Assembly (NCBI GenBank): GCA_017161655.1
Contig: JADFCV010000005.1
Span: 133,142-197,141 of the forward strand
DNA from: Candidatus Sumerlaeota bacterium
GTDB taxonomy: Bacteria; Sumerlaeota; Sumerlaeia; Sumerlaeales; Sumerlaeaceae
Length of the DNA stretch: 64,000 bases
Direction of reading: 5' to 3'
Shown piece by piece: positions 45,164-52,318 of this stretch. Position 1 is the stretch's first letter, and every line of letters begins with the position of its first letter. The translations under genes and the position numbers were made by a program. Under the pieces are notes generated by a model that saw only the letters and a list, made by a program, of their open reading frames with translations, had not been told where the DNA came from and ran no database searches.

Positions 45164-47530
45164 ATGAGCATCGTCGGCAAATCCATCACCCGCATTGATG
45201 CCGAAGAAAAGGTCACAGGGGCGACGCGGTACGGCGGGGACCTGTATGAGAAAGGTATGCTCCATGTAAAGGTGTTGCGTGCCGAACATGCCTTTGCGGA
45301 GATTGTGTCCATCGACACCTCTGCCGCACTCGCTCTTCCCGGTGTCTGCGGTGTCTACACAGCGAAGGATGTTGGTGGAACTAATCGCCACGGCCTCATA
45401 CGGCGCGACCAGCCTGTGCTGGCTGACACAATGGTCCGCTATAAGGGTGATCCCGTCGCTATCGTTGTAGCCGAAAACGATGACGTGGCCCGCGAAGCTC
45501 TGCGGCTCATTCAGGTCGAGTACAAACCACTCAAGCCTATCCACACGTTCGAGGAAGCCCTGGCTCCCGACGCACCCAAGCTCCACCCAGAAGGCAACCT
45601 CATGGGGGGCAAACGCATTCGCAAAGGTGACGCTGAGCGTGCCCTGCGGGAAGAATGCGAGATTGTGGTCGAGGACACGATTGAAACACAAACTGTGGAC
45701 CACGCGTTCTTGGACCTGGAATCCGGCTGCGCCCTCTACGACGGAGACATGTTAACAATTTGGGTCAGTGGCCAGTGGGTGCACGAAGAGCGTCGGTTGG
45801 TGGCTCTTGCCCTTGGTCTGCCCGTGGAAAAGGTTCGCATCATTCAACCTGCGACTGGTGGGGCTTTTGGCGGCCGCGAGGATCTTTCCATTCAGTGTTT
45901 CGTCGGCCTTGCCGCCCTGAAACATCCTGGCCACAAGGTTTACTTGCGCTATAGCCGCGCCGAGAGCATGGCAGCCCGTCACAAGCGCCATGCGTTGCGG
46001 ATCCATTATACTATGGGCGCGAAACGCGACGGCCGACTCGTCGCTGCAAAAGTGACCGTGTGGAGTGATGAGGGAGCTTACGCGTCCACAGGCATTGCAG
46101 TCATGCGCAAGGCCAGTTCCCATTGCACAGGGCCCTACCGTGTTCCTCATGTGTGGGCTGACGTTTACGGGGTGCATACCAATAACAATCCCACGGGTGC
46201 GATGCGCGGGTTTGGCGCTGCGCAACTGGCTATCGCATACGAGGGAATGCTCGACCGGCTTGCCCAGGAGCTAGGCATGGACCGCGTTGAGATTCGTCGC
46301 AGAAACGTCCTGCGCCATGGTGAGCCCATCACAACAAACCAAATTATCACCGAGGCCACAGCAGGTGAGTGCCTCGACCGCGCCCTCCTGCAGTTTGCCA
46401 AAGGCATTGACCCGTCGGTAGGAGATGACCTCGCAGCAGCGCAGCGCGTGTGGGAGTCGCGTTCCTACGCGACACGAGCTCCATGGTTACGCCGCGGCTA
46501 CGGCGTGAGTGTCGTGTGTTTCGGTCTCGGCTACGGCGATGCTTTTCCCGACGCCGCGCGGGCGCGAGTGCGCTTCAATGAGCGAAACGAACTTGAGGTG
46601 TATACTGGTGCAGTCGAGGTGGGGCAGGGACTGCTTACAATGGTGGTACAGGTGGCTGCTGAAGCCTTGGGTATCGAGCCCGAGCGAGTGCGAGTTTTCG
46701 CCGCAGACACACATTTGACCCCGGAGGCCGGGTCCTCCAGCGCAACGCGCCAGACCTACTTCACCGGCAGCGCAGTGAAGCTTGCCTGCGATGAACTGCG
46801 CGAGCGCCTGCTTGACGTCGCGGAAACATATTTCGGTGTCCATCCCTTCGAAATCAAAATCTCCAATGGTATCCTGACAAAAGTCGGGGATTCAGGGAAG
46901 CGCATGGAGATTGACGAACTTCTCAGTGAAGCACGGCGGCGTGGCGTGTCGTTGGAAACACAAGCTCTTTTCAAGCCGCGCACGATTCGCGAACGCGACG
47001 AAGACGGCCTCTCCCCACGAGCGTTCGTTACCTACCTGTTTGGTTCTCACATTTGCCAGGTGCTTGTGGACACTGAGACAGGAGAAGTTCGTATCGAGCG
47101 CCACATTGCAGCCCATGATGTTGGGAAGGCCATCAACCCGGAATTGGTGATCGGTCAGATTCAGGGCGGCGTTACTCAGGGCATCGGCATGGCGCTCATG
47201 GAAGAAGTGATCTATGGCTCAGATGGCCGCATCCTCAATGCAGGTTTCACTGACTACATTTTGCCAAGTGTCCGTGATGTCCCCAATATCGAAGCGGTGA
47301 TTGTTGAACACGAAGACCCGACCGGTCCATTTGGGGCTCACGGCGTGGGCGAGCCGCCGCTTATTGGGGCAACACCGGCCGTCCTTGGTGCCATTCATGA
47401 CGCTATCGGGGTGCCGATTCGCCGCATTCCCGCTACGCCAGAGCGTGTGTGGCGCACCATCATGCAAGCCAAGGCGGAAGGAAAATGGCAAGATGTCGAT
47501 CCCCGGTGGGAGCGCGATGTCAAACGCTGA
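45164..47530 (+). CDS. Xanthine dehydrogenase-family molybdopterin-binding subunit (orphan)
   Basis: 788 residues, the large catalytic subunit of the molybdenum hydroxylase family (XdhA/CoxL/HcrA type). Landmarks are KVTGATRYGGDLYEKGMLHV, ATGGAFGGREDLSIQCFVGL, GAMRGFGAAQLAIAYEGMLD and the essential glutamate in GAHGVGEPPLIGATPAVLGA. It binds molybdenum cytosine dinucleotide and hydroxylates or dehydroxylates heterocycles or aldehydes. AAAGGAG is seven bases before ATG 45164. The 2Fe-2S and FAD subunits that normally accompany it are missing on both sides, so partners must be elsewhere or it works differently. The substrate cannot be assigned. The end overlaps the convergent gene by 11 bases. 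Confidence 0.9.
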   Translation: MSIVGKSITRIDAEEKVTGATRYGGDLYEKGMLHVKVLRAEHAFAEIVSIDTSAALALPGVCGVYTAKDVGGTNRHGLIRRDQPVLADTMVRYKGDPVAIVVAENDDVAREALRLIQVEYKPLKPIHTFEEALAPDAPKLHPEGNLMGGKRIRKGDAERALREECEIVVEDTIETQTVDHAFLDLESGCALYDGDMLTIWVSGQWVHEERRLVALALGLPVEKVRIIQPATGGAFGGREDLSIQCFVGLAALKHPGHKVYLRYSRAESMAARHKRHALRIHYTMGAKRDGRLVAAKVTVWSDEGAYASTGIAVMRKASSHCTGPYRVPHVWADVYGVHTNNNPTGAMRGFGAAQLAIAYEGMLDRLAQELGMDRVEIRRRNVLRHGEPITTNQIITEATAGECLDRALLQFAKGIDPSVGDDLAAAQRVWESRSYATRAPWLRRGYGVSVVCFGLGYGDAFPDAARARVRFNERNELEVYTGAVEVGQGLLTMVVQVAAEALGIEPERVRVFAADTHLTPEAGSSSATRQTYFTGSAVKLACDELRERLLDVAETYFGVHPFEIKISNGILTKVGDSGKRMEIDELLSEARRRGVSLETQALFKPRTIRERDEDGLSPRAFVTYLFGSHICQVLVDTETGEVRIERHIAAHDVGKAINPELVIGQIQGGVTQGIGMALMEEVIYGSDGRILNAGFTDYILPSVRDVPNIEAVIVEHEDPTGPFGAHGVGEPPLIGATPAVLGAIHDAIGVPIRRIPATPERVWRTIMQAKAEGKWQDVDPRWERDVKR

Positions 47531-48587
47531 TAGGGTACTGTCCCCACCGATGAGCTGCTTGCAGCAGCGCGATGTAGTTTTCCCACTTGCAGTATTCTGG
47601 GAGTGAATTGCTCGAGCCAATTGCGTAGCCGCCGCCAGGTGCAGCGCGAGATATGGCTTCGCGCACGAGTCGCTCAACGTCCTCGGGCGTGCCACGTGCC
47701 AGGGTGTCCACTTCGATATGCCCCAGCACAGCGAGCTTTCCTCGCCCCCGTTTCTTGACTTCCACGATGTCCATGGACTTGGGCTCGATCGGATGAAGCG
47801 CATTCACACCAAGCTCCATCAGTTCGTCGAGAACGTCGTACAGCACCCCGTCGCTGTGGTAGAGGTAAGGAATGTTTCGTTCCTTGCACAAATCGCCAAT
47901 GCGCCTCATCCAGGGGAAAAGATATTGCCGATAAAACTCAGGCGCGATCATGAGGCCGCCGGCATACGCAATATCATCCGTGAACCAAAGAGCCTTCACG
48001 CACTCGAAAGTGGCCATGTTCTCGAAAAGATTGAAGATAATTGAGCCAACCTTTTCAAAAAGCGCCGCGACCAGATCCGGATCTTCGTAAAGAGCAATCG
48101 CGAAATTCTCAAATCCCATGAGTTCCCAGACGAGCGTAAAAATATCTCCGTACTGCCCAATCACTCCCATTTCCGCAGGAATCAATTTTGCGGCTTCTTC
48201 GAAACGGCGATAATCAACATCCTCGGGCTTAGGCCACACGTAGCGCTCGAATTCCGCCCAGTTGGTAATGACCCCCGTGTGTTCGTCGGCCCACCGCCGT
48301 TCACCAGTTCCCTCGGCAACCTCGAAGAGTTTTGGTCCCCCTTCCGGGAAGATTCGCCCAGGATTCATATCAATCCCTGGCTGTAACTTGATATAATCGT
48401 AACCAGTGATCTGAGCGAATTCGATTTCGTCTGCCACCGTGACGCATGGCCGCTCAAGCATTCGAGCTTTGAAAACGGGATGAATCCCAAGCTCAATGAA
48501 TGGCACCATGTCTGGTTCGCCCTCACAAAAAAGAACCTTCCGAAGTCGCTCGAAGTTTGGGGTGCGGCGATAGCCAAGCTCGATCAT
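47520..48587 (-). CDS. Uroporphyrinogen decarboxylase (URO-D) family protein, likely corrinoid/C1-type or unknown
   Basis: 355 residues of the URO-D/methyltransferase barrel fold. VPFIELGIHPVFKARML, FTDDIAYAGGLMIAPEFYR and HPIEPKSMDIVEVKKRGRGK are shared with the large environmental URO-D family, and the C-terminal GGYAIGSSNSLPEYCKWENY is typical. Corrinoid methyltransferases of this fold (MtaA, MtbA, CmuA) use a Zn site with an HxC motif; here the equivalent place reads YHSDG, so the cysteine is absent. It is therefore not a classic MtaA-type enzyme, nor clearly HemE. GAGGGGAAAG is eight bases ahead of ATG 48587. It is divergent from the cobalamin-riboswitch unit, about 180 bases away. Confidence 0.82.
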   Translation of the reverse strand: MIELGYRRTPNFERLRKVLFCEGEPDMVPFIELGIHPVFKARMLERPCVTVADEIEFAQITGYDYIKLQPGIDMNPGRIFPEGGPKLFEVAEGTGERRWADEHTGVITNWAEFERYVWPKPEDVDYRRFEEAAKLIPAEMGVIGQYGDIFTLVWELMGFENFAIALYEDPDLVAALFEKVGSIIFNLFENMATFECVKALWFTDDIAYAGGLMIAPEFYRQYLFPWMRRIGDLCKERNIPYLYHSDGVLYDVLDELMELGVNALHPIEPKSMDIVEVKKRGRGKLAVLGHIEVDTLARGTPEDVERLVREAISRAAPGGGYAIGSSNSLPEYCKWENYIALLQAAHRWGQYPISV

Positions 48588-48764
48588 CGGTCTTTCCCCT
48601 CGCAGAATTCATGCGGAAAATCGTCCGCTTCCGCCAAATTCCACAATCTGGAGCACGGTTTGTCCAGTGAATCTCGAGTTTTGCAAAAAAACTCTTGCCT
48701 ACAGTCGCTCCGCGCAACCACATTTAGCCCGAATCATGGAGAGTCGCTTTCTCGCAATCCGCTG

Positions 48765-48955
48765 CGGGAAAGCGTCAGCAGTGGAATGTGCTTCACTGCT
48801 GTGAGGGAAACCGGTGAGAATCCGGTACGGGCCCGCCGCTGTGAGCGGGGACGAAATCCCACAACAATGCCACTGGCGAACGACAGAGCGTCGCTCTTCG
48901 GCTGGGAAGGCGTGGGAAAGTAGGACGATCCGCGAGTCAGAAGACCTGCTCCATG
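48765..48955 (+). ncRNA. Cobalamin (B12) riboswitch
   Basis: The plus strand shows the conserved core in order: hairpin AGCAGTG/CACTGCT (48777-48800), GAGGGAAACCGGTGAGAATC, CGGGCCCGCCGCTGTGAGCG, TGCCACTGG, CTGGGAAGGCGTGGGAAAG and the B12 box AGTCAGAAGACCTGCT at 48935-48950. These match the cobalamin riboswitch consensus (GGTGnAAnTCC, CCCGCCACTGT, GGGAAGGC, AGAAGACCTGC). Outer helix ends are approximate. Downstream on the same strand are the small Cys ORF and the exported propeller gene, so these are the regulated genes. No terminator hairpin follows, which suggests translational control through the nearby AGGAGG (48991-48996) rather than attenuation; that is inference. Confidence 0.93.
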
Positions 48956-49008
48956 AGAAATACGCGATCCACCCTTCGGTCGCAAGGGAAAGGAGGTGTT
49001 GCAATCAC

Positions 49009-49074
49009 ATGCCTATGACTTCGTTCGGTTGCGGACGAACGAAGTGCCTCAATTGCGAGACCGAAAGCTCGTGA
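49009..49074 (+). CDS. Candidate 21-residue Cys-rich peptide downstream of the B12 riboswitch
   Basis: A 66-base ORF (ATG 49009, TGA 49072-49074) encodes a peptide with the core FGCGRTKCLNCE, i.e. Cys-x4-Cys-x2-Cys. An exact AGGAGG with flanking GT lies at 48991-48996, 12 bases ahead, a little long but otherwise the strongest Shine-Dalgarno of the region. It begins 54 bases after the B12 box. It may be a leader peptide, a metal or cobalt-binding peptide, or a chance ORF. The open frame continues upstream to 48814 through the riboswitch, which argues that coding here is not proven. Confidence 0.4.
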   Translation: MPMTSFGCGRTKCLNCETESS

Positions 49075-49147
49075 AGCTTCGGTTAAGCTACCGCCTGTAA
49101 GGGGAAGTTCCCCATCGTCACAAACTACGGACCTCGGTGTCAGGTCC
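49019..49147 (+). other. Four successive hairpins in the leader of the propeller gene
   Basis: Perfect stems lie in a row: CTTCGTTCG/CGAACGAAG (49019-49044, 9 bp), ACCGAA/TTCGGT (49060-49083), GGGG/CCCC (49101-49113) and GGACCT/AGGTCC (49129-49147). The first overlaps the small ORF. They fill the space between riboswitch and gene, so the leader is unusually structured. None is followed by a T-run, so they are not classic terminators. Confidence 0.5.
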
Positions 49148-49177
49148 ACACATCTCACAATCGAAGGGATTACTGCT

Positions 49178-50284
49178 ATGCGTAGAAAAGTGCTGTGCCC
49201 AGCGTTAGCTGGTGTTGTTTTGTGGCTGGTTGGCCTTAGCAACGCGGCGCAAATCCAGTTCACAAGCGTTCCTGCCGGGTACACGAGCGGATCGATTGAG
49301 CTAGGAGCACCGTTCGCAGGGGCGTTAGCCGCTTCTCCCGCGGATCCAACGAAGCTTTTCGCGGCCGTGGGTTCCTATGGGAACGAGCAGATTGTTCTTC
49401 TCGACACGGCGACCGAAACAACCACCGTTGTCGCCACTGGCTTTGGTTCGATCGGAGGCATTGCTGTTTTCGCTAATGGTGATCTGGCGATAACCGAAAA
49501 CTCGTCAGCAGACACCATTTTGCATGCACACGATGCAAACAATGATGGAGACTTCCTCGACACGGGGGAAATTACCGAGCTTATTGCCCCTATTCTTGCT
49601 GACGGGGGAGATTTCACCGGTGCCCAGGTCATCATCGCACCTTCTGGGAATGCGGCAGCCATTCCTGCTGGCTCACTTTTGGTGCAGACGGCAGACGACC
49701 AAACAAGCTCCGAACTGCTTGTCGTTGAAAATCCGTTGAGCACGCCTGCCTATCGCCCCACTGGCGGCGCTTTCTTCTCTGGCTTTCAGTTTAATGGCGG
49801 CATTGCCTTCGATACTGCTGGCAACGTCATCATGGGAGAAAGCAAGTTCGATTACCTCACCTTCACATCGTCGGGTCGTATTTACGCGCTTGTGAATCTC
49901 AATGCGAACGAGACCATTGATGCTGGCGAAAGTCATGTCGTCGTTGACCAGGCAGCCCTGAATTCCGGGCTAAGTGACCTCAGTGTCTCTGCGGAAAACG
50001 ATGTCTATTTCACTGAATCGTCAGGCAATATACGCAAGTTTGCCTTGCCGCTAAACCTTCTTACCGATTCAGCGACGCCGACCGCCTTTGCCACCACTGA
50101 TGCATCCTATCTCTCGGCGTGTCGTTTTGACGATTCGACGCGTAGCTTTGCCCCAAATGCCTCTGCTCCTAAGGCCCGCCTCTACGTGGGTGGTTGGACA
50201 CCGTCATGGACGGCCGCCACGAATCTGCTCTGGATCGAACCTGCTACGCCTCCCGCATCGGTGCGTGACTGGGCTCTATACTGA
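49178..50284 (+). CDS. Secreted beta-propeller protein under B12-riboswitch control
   Basis: 368 residues. The N-terminus MRRKVLCPALAGVVLWLVGL then SNAAQ is a Sec signal peptide with AxA-like cleavage and no lipobox. The mature part is Asp/Gly/Thr-rich with repeated blade-like units (FAAVGSYGNEQIVLLDTATE, IGGIAVFANGDLAITENSSA, FNGGIAFDTAGNVIMGE). The loops DANNDGDFLDTGEI and NLNANETIDAGES resemble Ca-binding EF-hand-like loops. The C-terminus ends ASVRDWALY. It is the first full-length gene behind a cobalamin riboswitch. Surface beta-propellers of Bacteroides (BtuG) capture corrinoids, so a corrinoid-binding role is a testable inference. AAGGGA precedes ATG 49178. Confidence 0.7.
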   Translation: MRRKVLCPALAGVVLWLVGLSNAAQIQFTSVPAGYTSGSIELGAPFAGALAASPADPTKLFAAVGSYGNEQIVLLDTATETTTVVATGFGSIGGIAVFANGDLAITENSSADTILHAHDANNDGDFLDTGEITELIAPILADGGDFTGAQVIIAPSGNAAAIPAGSLLVQTADDQTSSELLVVENPLSTPAYRPTGGAFFSGFQFNGGIAFDTAGNVIMGESKFDYLTFTSSGRIYALVNLNANETIDAGESHVVVDQAALNSGLSDLSVSAENDVYFTESSGNIRKFALPLNLLTDSATPTAFATTDASYLSACRFDDSTRSFAPNASAPKARLYVGGWTPSWTAATNLLWIEPATPPASVRDWALY

Positions 50285-50292
50285 GTCTTTTC

Positions 50293-50337
50293 AAGCATCT
50301 CCGTGCTTGTCGGCACGGAGATGCTTTTTTTGTTTTT
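50293..50337 (+). terminator. Rho-independent terminator of the propeller gene
   Basis: A 13-bp perfect stem AGCATCTCCGTGC/GCACGGAGATGCT (50294-50306 and 50313-50325) with loop TTGTCG, followed by a run of seven T and a further T-rich tract. It begins nine bases after the stop. Confidence 0.95.
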
Positions 50338-50375
50338 TCCTCTTGAAATGCCCAATGATTTTTCCGCGATTTATT

Positions 50376-50476
50376 TTTCACGCCAAGACGCAGAGAACCT
50401 AGACAATGCACCCTGCATTTATTGTCTAAAAACCCAGCTTGGCCCCCTGACTCTCTGTGTCTTGGCCGTTTTTTTA
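50376..50476. repeat. MITE/REP-like nested palindrome
   Basis: Arms CGCCAAGACGCAGAGA (50381-50396) and TCTCTGTGTCTTGGCCG (50452-50468) pair with two mismatches. An inner perfect pair TAGACAAT/ATTGTCTA (50400-50407, 50421-50428) lies inside. The outer arm is the CGCCAAGACGCAGAGA motif known from dispersed palindromic elements in many environmental genomes. T-rich ends flank it (TTTTT before, TTTTTTT after). It occupies the gap between the propeller terminator and the end of the PanE-like gene, and might also serve as a bidirectional terminator. Confidence 0.6.
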
Positions 50477-51472
50477 TACGCGTGTTTTGTCCTGAGATGT
50501 TTCGCGATTTAGCTCGTCCATCCGCCGCACGATCGCATAAAGCATTTCCATCTTCGGCACAGCGATTCCAGCGCGACGAGCGCGCCGCACTGGCTCACCA
50601 AGAATGGCTTCGACCTCGAGAGGACGCTTCTCTTCGTAGTCAATCTGCATCGAACTTTTGTAAGCTCCCATACTCATGGTCTTCGCGATGAGGTCATCAG
50701 GAAGATTAGGAGCTATCGTCACCTTATCGGCCCGGGCGGCAGCAACAACTTCGCTCATGAGGGCTATGGCCTCGCGGCGCAATTCGCTATCGCCGAGAAT
50801 TGCAGCCGTGTCGGCGTGACAGGCCGCAACTCCCAGCCCGTTGAAGGGAATGTTCCACACAAGTTTTTCCCAGCGTATGGCAGCAACCGATTCCCGAACC
50901 TGGCAATCGACTCCGCTCGCACAAAACATCGCCGCAATCGCATGAGTCCGTTCTTGTGGCGGCCCAAGGAATTCAGCAATGCGCACGAAGCCGTGTGCAC
51001 TGTGGAGGATTTCGTTTGGTCTCACGCGGTTGGAGCAAAGGAAAGCTGTCCCACCAATGACCTGCTGCGCAGCAGCGTTGAAGTCACTCGCAATTCCAAT
51101 TTCGACAAGAGCACTCGCGATTGCCTCTTCATTACCAAGGCCGTTCTGAAGAGTGAGGACGACGGTTTGCTGTGTGCACAACGGACTGAGCAAGCGTGGT
51201 AAATGTTTGTTCGCAAAGGTTTTCAGCCCTACGAGCACGAGGTCGCACGGACCGATTTTCGTCGGGTGATCATACGTAGGAGGGGAAATTTGAAAATCGC
51301 CGTCACATGAGCGAATGCGATAGCCCTCTTCGCGCACAAGTTCATAACCGGTGCGCACATAAAAATGGACGTCGAAGCCAGCTCGAAAAAGCTTGGCTCC
51401 GTAGAAAATCCCTAAAGCACCAGCGCCGATAACCGCGATTCGCCCTCGAAACGGTTGTTGCGTTTTTGCCAT
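50474..51472 (-). CDS. panE: 2-dehydropantoate 2-reductase (ketopantoate reductase) family
   Basis: About 332 residues from ATG 51472 (frame open upstream to 51589). GRIAVIGAGALGIFYGAKLF starts the NADP-binding domain; LVGLKTFANKHLPRLLSPL and TLQNGLGNEEAIASAL follow. The C-terminal domain has KLVWNIPFNGLGVAA and MGAYKSSMQIDYEEKRPLEV, where the catalytic lysine and conserved SMxxDxxxxRxxE motif of PanE reside. It reduces ketopantoate for pantothenate and CoA synthesis, although several paralogues act on other 2-keto acids. Start choice is uncertain between 51472 and 51493. It is divergent from the acyltransferase gene across 100 bases. Confidence 0.88.
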   Translation of the reverse strand: MAKTQQPFRGRIAVIGAGALGIFYGAKLFRAGFDVHFYVRTGYELVREEGYRIRSCDGDFQISPPTYDHPTKIGPCDLVLVGLKTFANKHLPRLLSPLCTQQTVVLTLQNGLGNEEAIASALVEIGIASDFNAAAQQVIGGTAFLCSNRVRPNEILHSAHGFVRIAEFLGPPQERTHAIAAMFCASGVDCQVRESVAAIRWEKLVWNIPFNGLGVAACHADTAAILGDSELRREAIALMSEVVAAARADKVTIAPNLPDDLIAKTMSMGAYKSSMQIDYEEKRPLEVEAILGEPVRRARRAGIAVPKMEMLYAIVRRMDELNRETSQDKTRV

Positions 51473-51572
51473 GAGCGCTTCTCGTGAACTCATTGGAATT
51501 TCGTTATACCTTTTGGCATACAAGTCAGACACGTGCAATGATTTCGGTAAAGCTTTTGCGCCACAAGGAAAG

Positions 51573-52247
51573 ATGAAGGAGTTCGACACGATGTCGGAGT
51601 GCGCCGCGACAGCTCGCCTCTACCCAAACGTGGTTATGGGCGAGAATTGTACAATAGAGGATTTCGTCATCATAGGGCGCCCGCCGAAAGGAGCAAAAGA
51701 GGGTGAGCTTGAAACGCGAATAGGCGCTGGGGCACTGATCCGATCTCATACAGTGATTTATGCGGGAAACCAGATCGGCAATCGGTTTGCGACCGGCCAT
51801 GGTGTCCTTCTTCGCGAGCACAATGACATAGGCGATGACGTAAGCATTGGTTCCCACAGCATCATCGAACACCATGTAAAAATTGGGCACCGTGTGCGGA
51901 TTCACTCTGGGGCCTTCATTCCCGAGTATTCTGTACTGGAGGACGAAGCTTGGATCGGGCCACATGTCGTGTTCACAAATGTTCTTCATCCTCTGTGTCC
52001 AGAGGTTCCCAAGTGTATCAAGGGCCCCACAATTTGTCGCGGTGCAAAAGTTGGGGCTGGAGCGACGGTCCTGCCCGCAGTGACAGTGGGCGAAATGGCT
52101 CTCGTTGCAGCGGGTGCTGTCGTCACACGCGATGTGCCACCACGGATGGTTGTGGCTGGCAATCCAGCCCGGATTGTGCGAAGCATCGATGAGCTTTCGT
52201 GTCCTTGGGATTACATAGCTTCGCCCTATCGTCCATCTCGGGATTGA
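51573..52247 (+). CDS. Left-handed beta-helix acyltransferase (WbpD/WlbB-like)
   Basis: About 224 residues, of which the first few depend on the start (ATG 51573 with AAGGAAAG, or ATG 51591 with AAGGAG nine bases upstream). Hexapeptide repeats run through most of it: ENCTIEDFVIIGRPP, GAGALIRSHTVIYAGNQIGN, IGDDVSIGSHSIIEHHVKIG, GATVLPAVTVGEMALVAAGA. A loop HPLCPEVPKCIKGPTICRGA and the ending RMVVAGNPARIV match sugar N-acetyltransferases of the WbpD/PglD/maltose-O-acetyltransferase group. It lies at the head of the polysaccharide cluster that continues with a glycosyltransferase and exporter, so acetylation of a nucleotide sugar is likely. Confidence 0.82.
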   Translation: MKEFDTMSECAATARLYPNVVMGENCTIEDFVIIGRPPKGAKEGELETRIGAGALIRSHTVIYAGNQIGNRFATGHGVLLREHNDIGDDVSIGSHSIIEHHVKIGHRVRIHSGAFIPEYSVLEDEAWIGPHVVFTNVLHPLCPEVPKCIKGPTICRGAKVGAGATVLPAVTVGEMALVAAGAVVTRDVPPRMVVAGNPARIVRSIDELSCPWDYIASPYRPSRD

Positions 52248-52318
52248 GACGCGTAGCAAAGGGGGCACCAAGCTTTTTATGATGGCGGCATTGCGTGCCG
52301 CCGCTGACAGGAAGGAAC

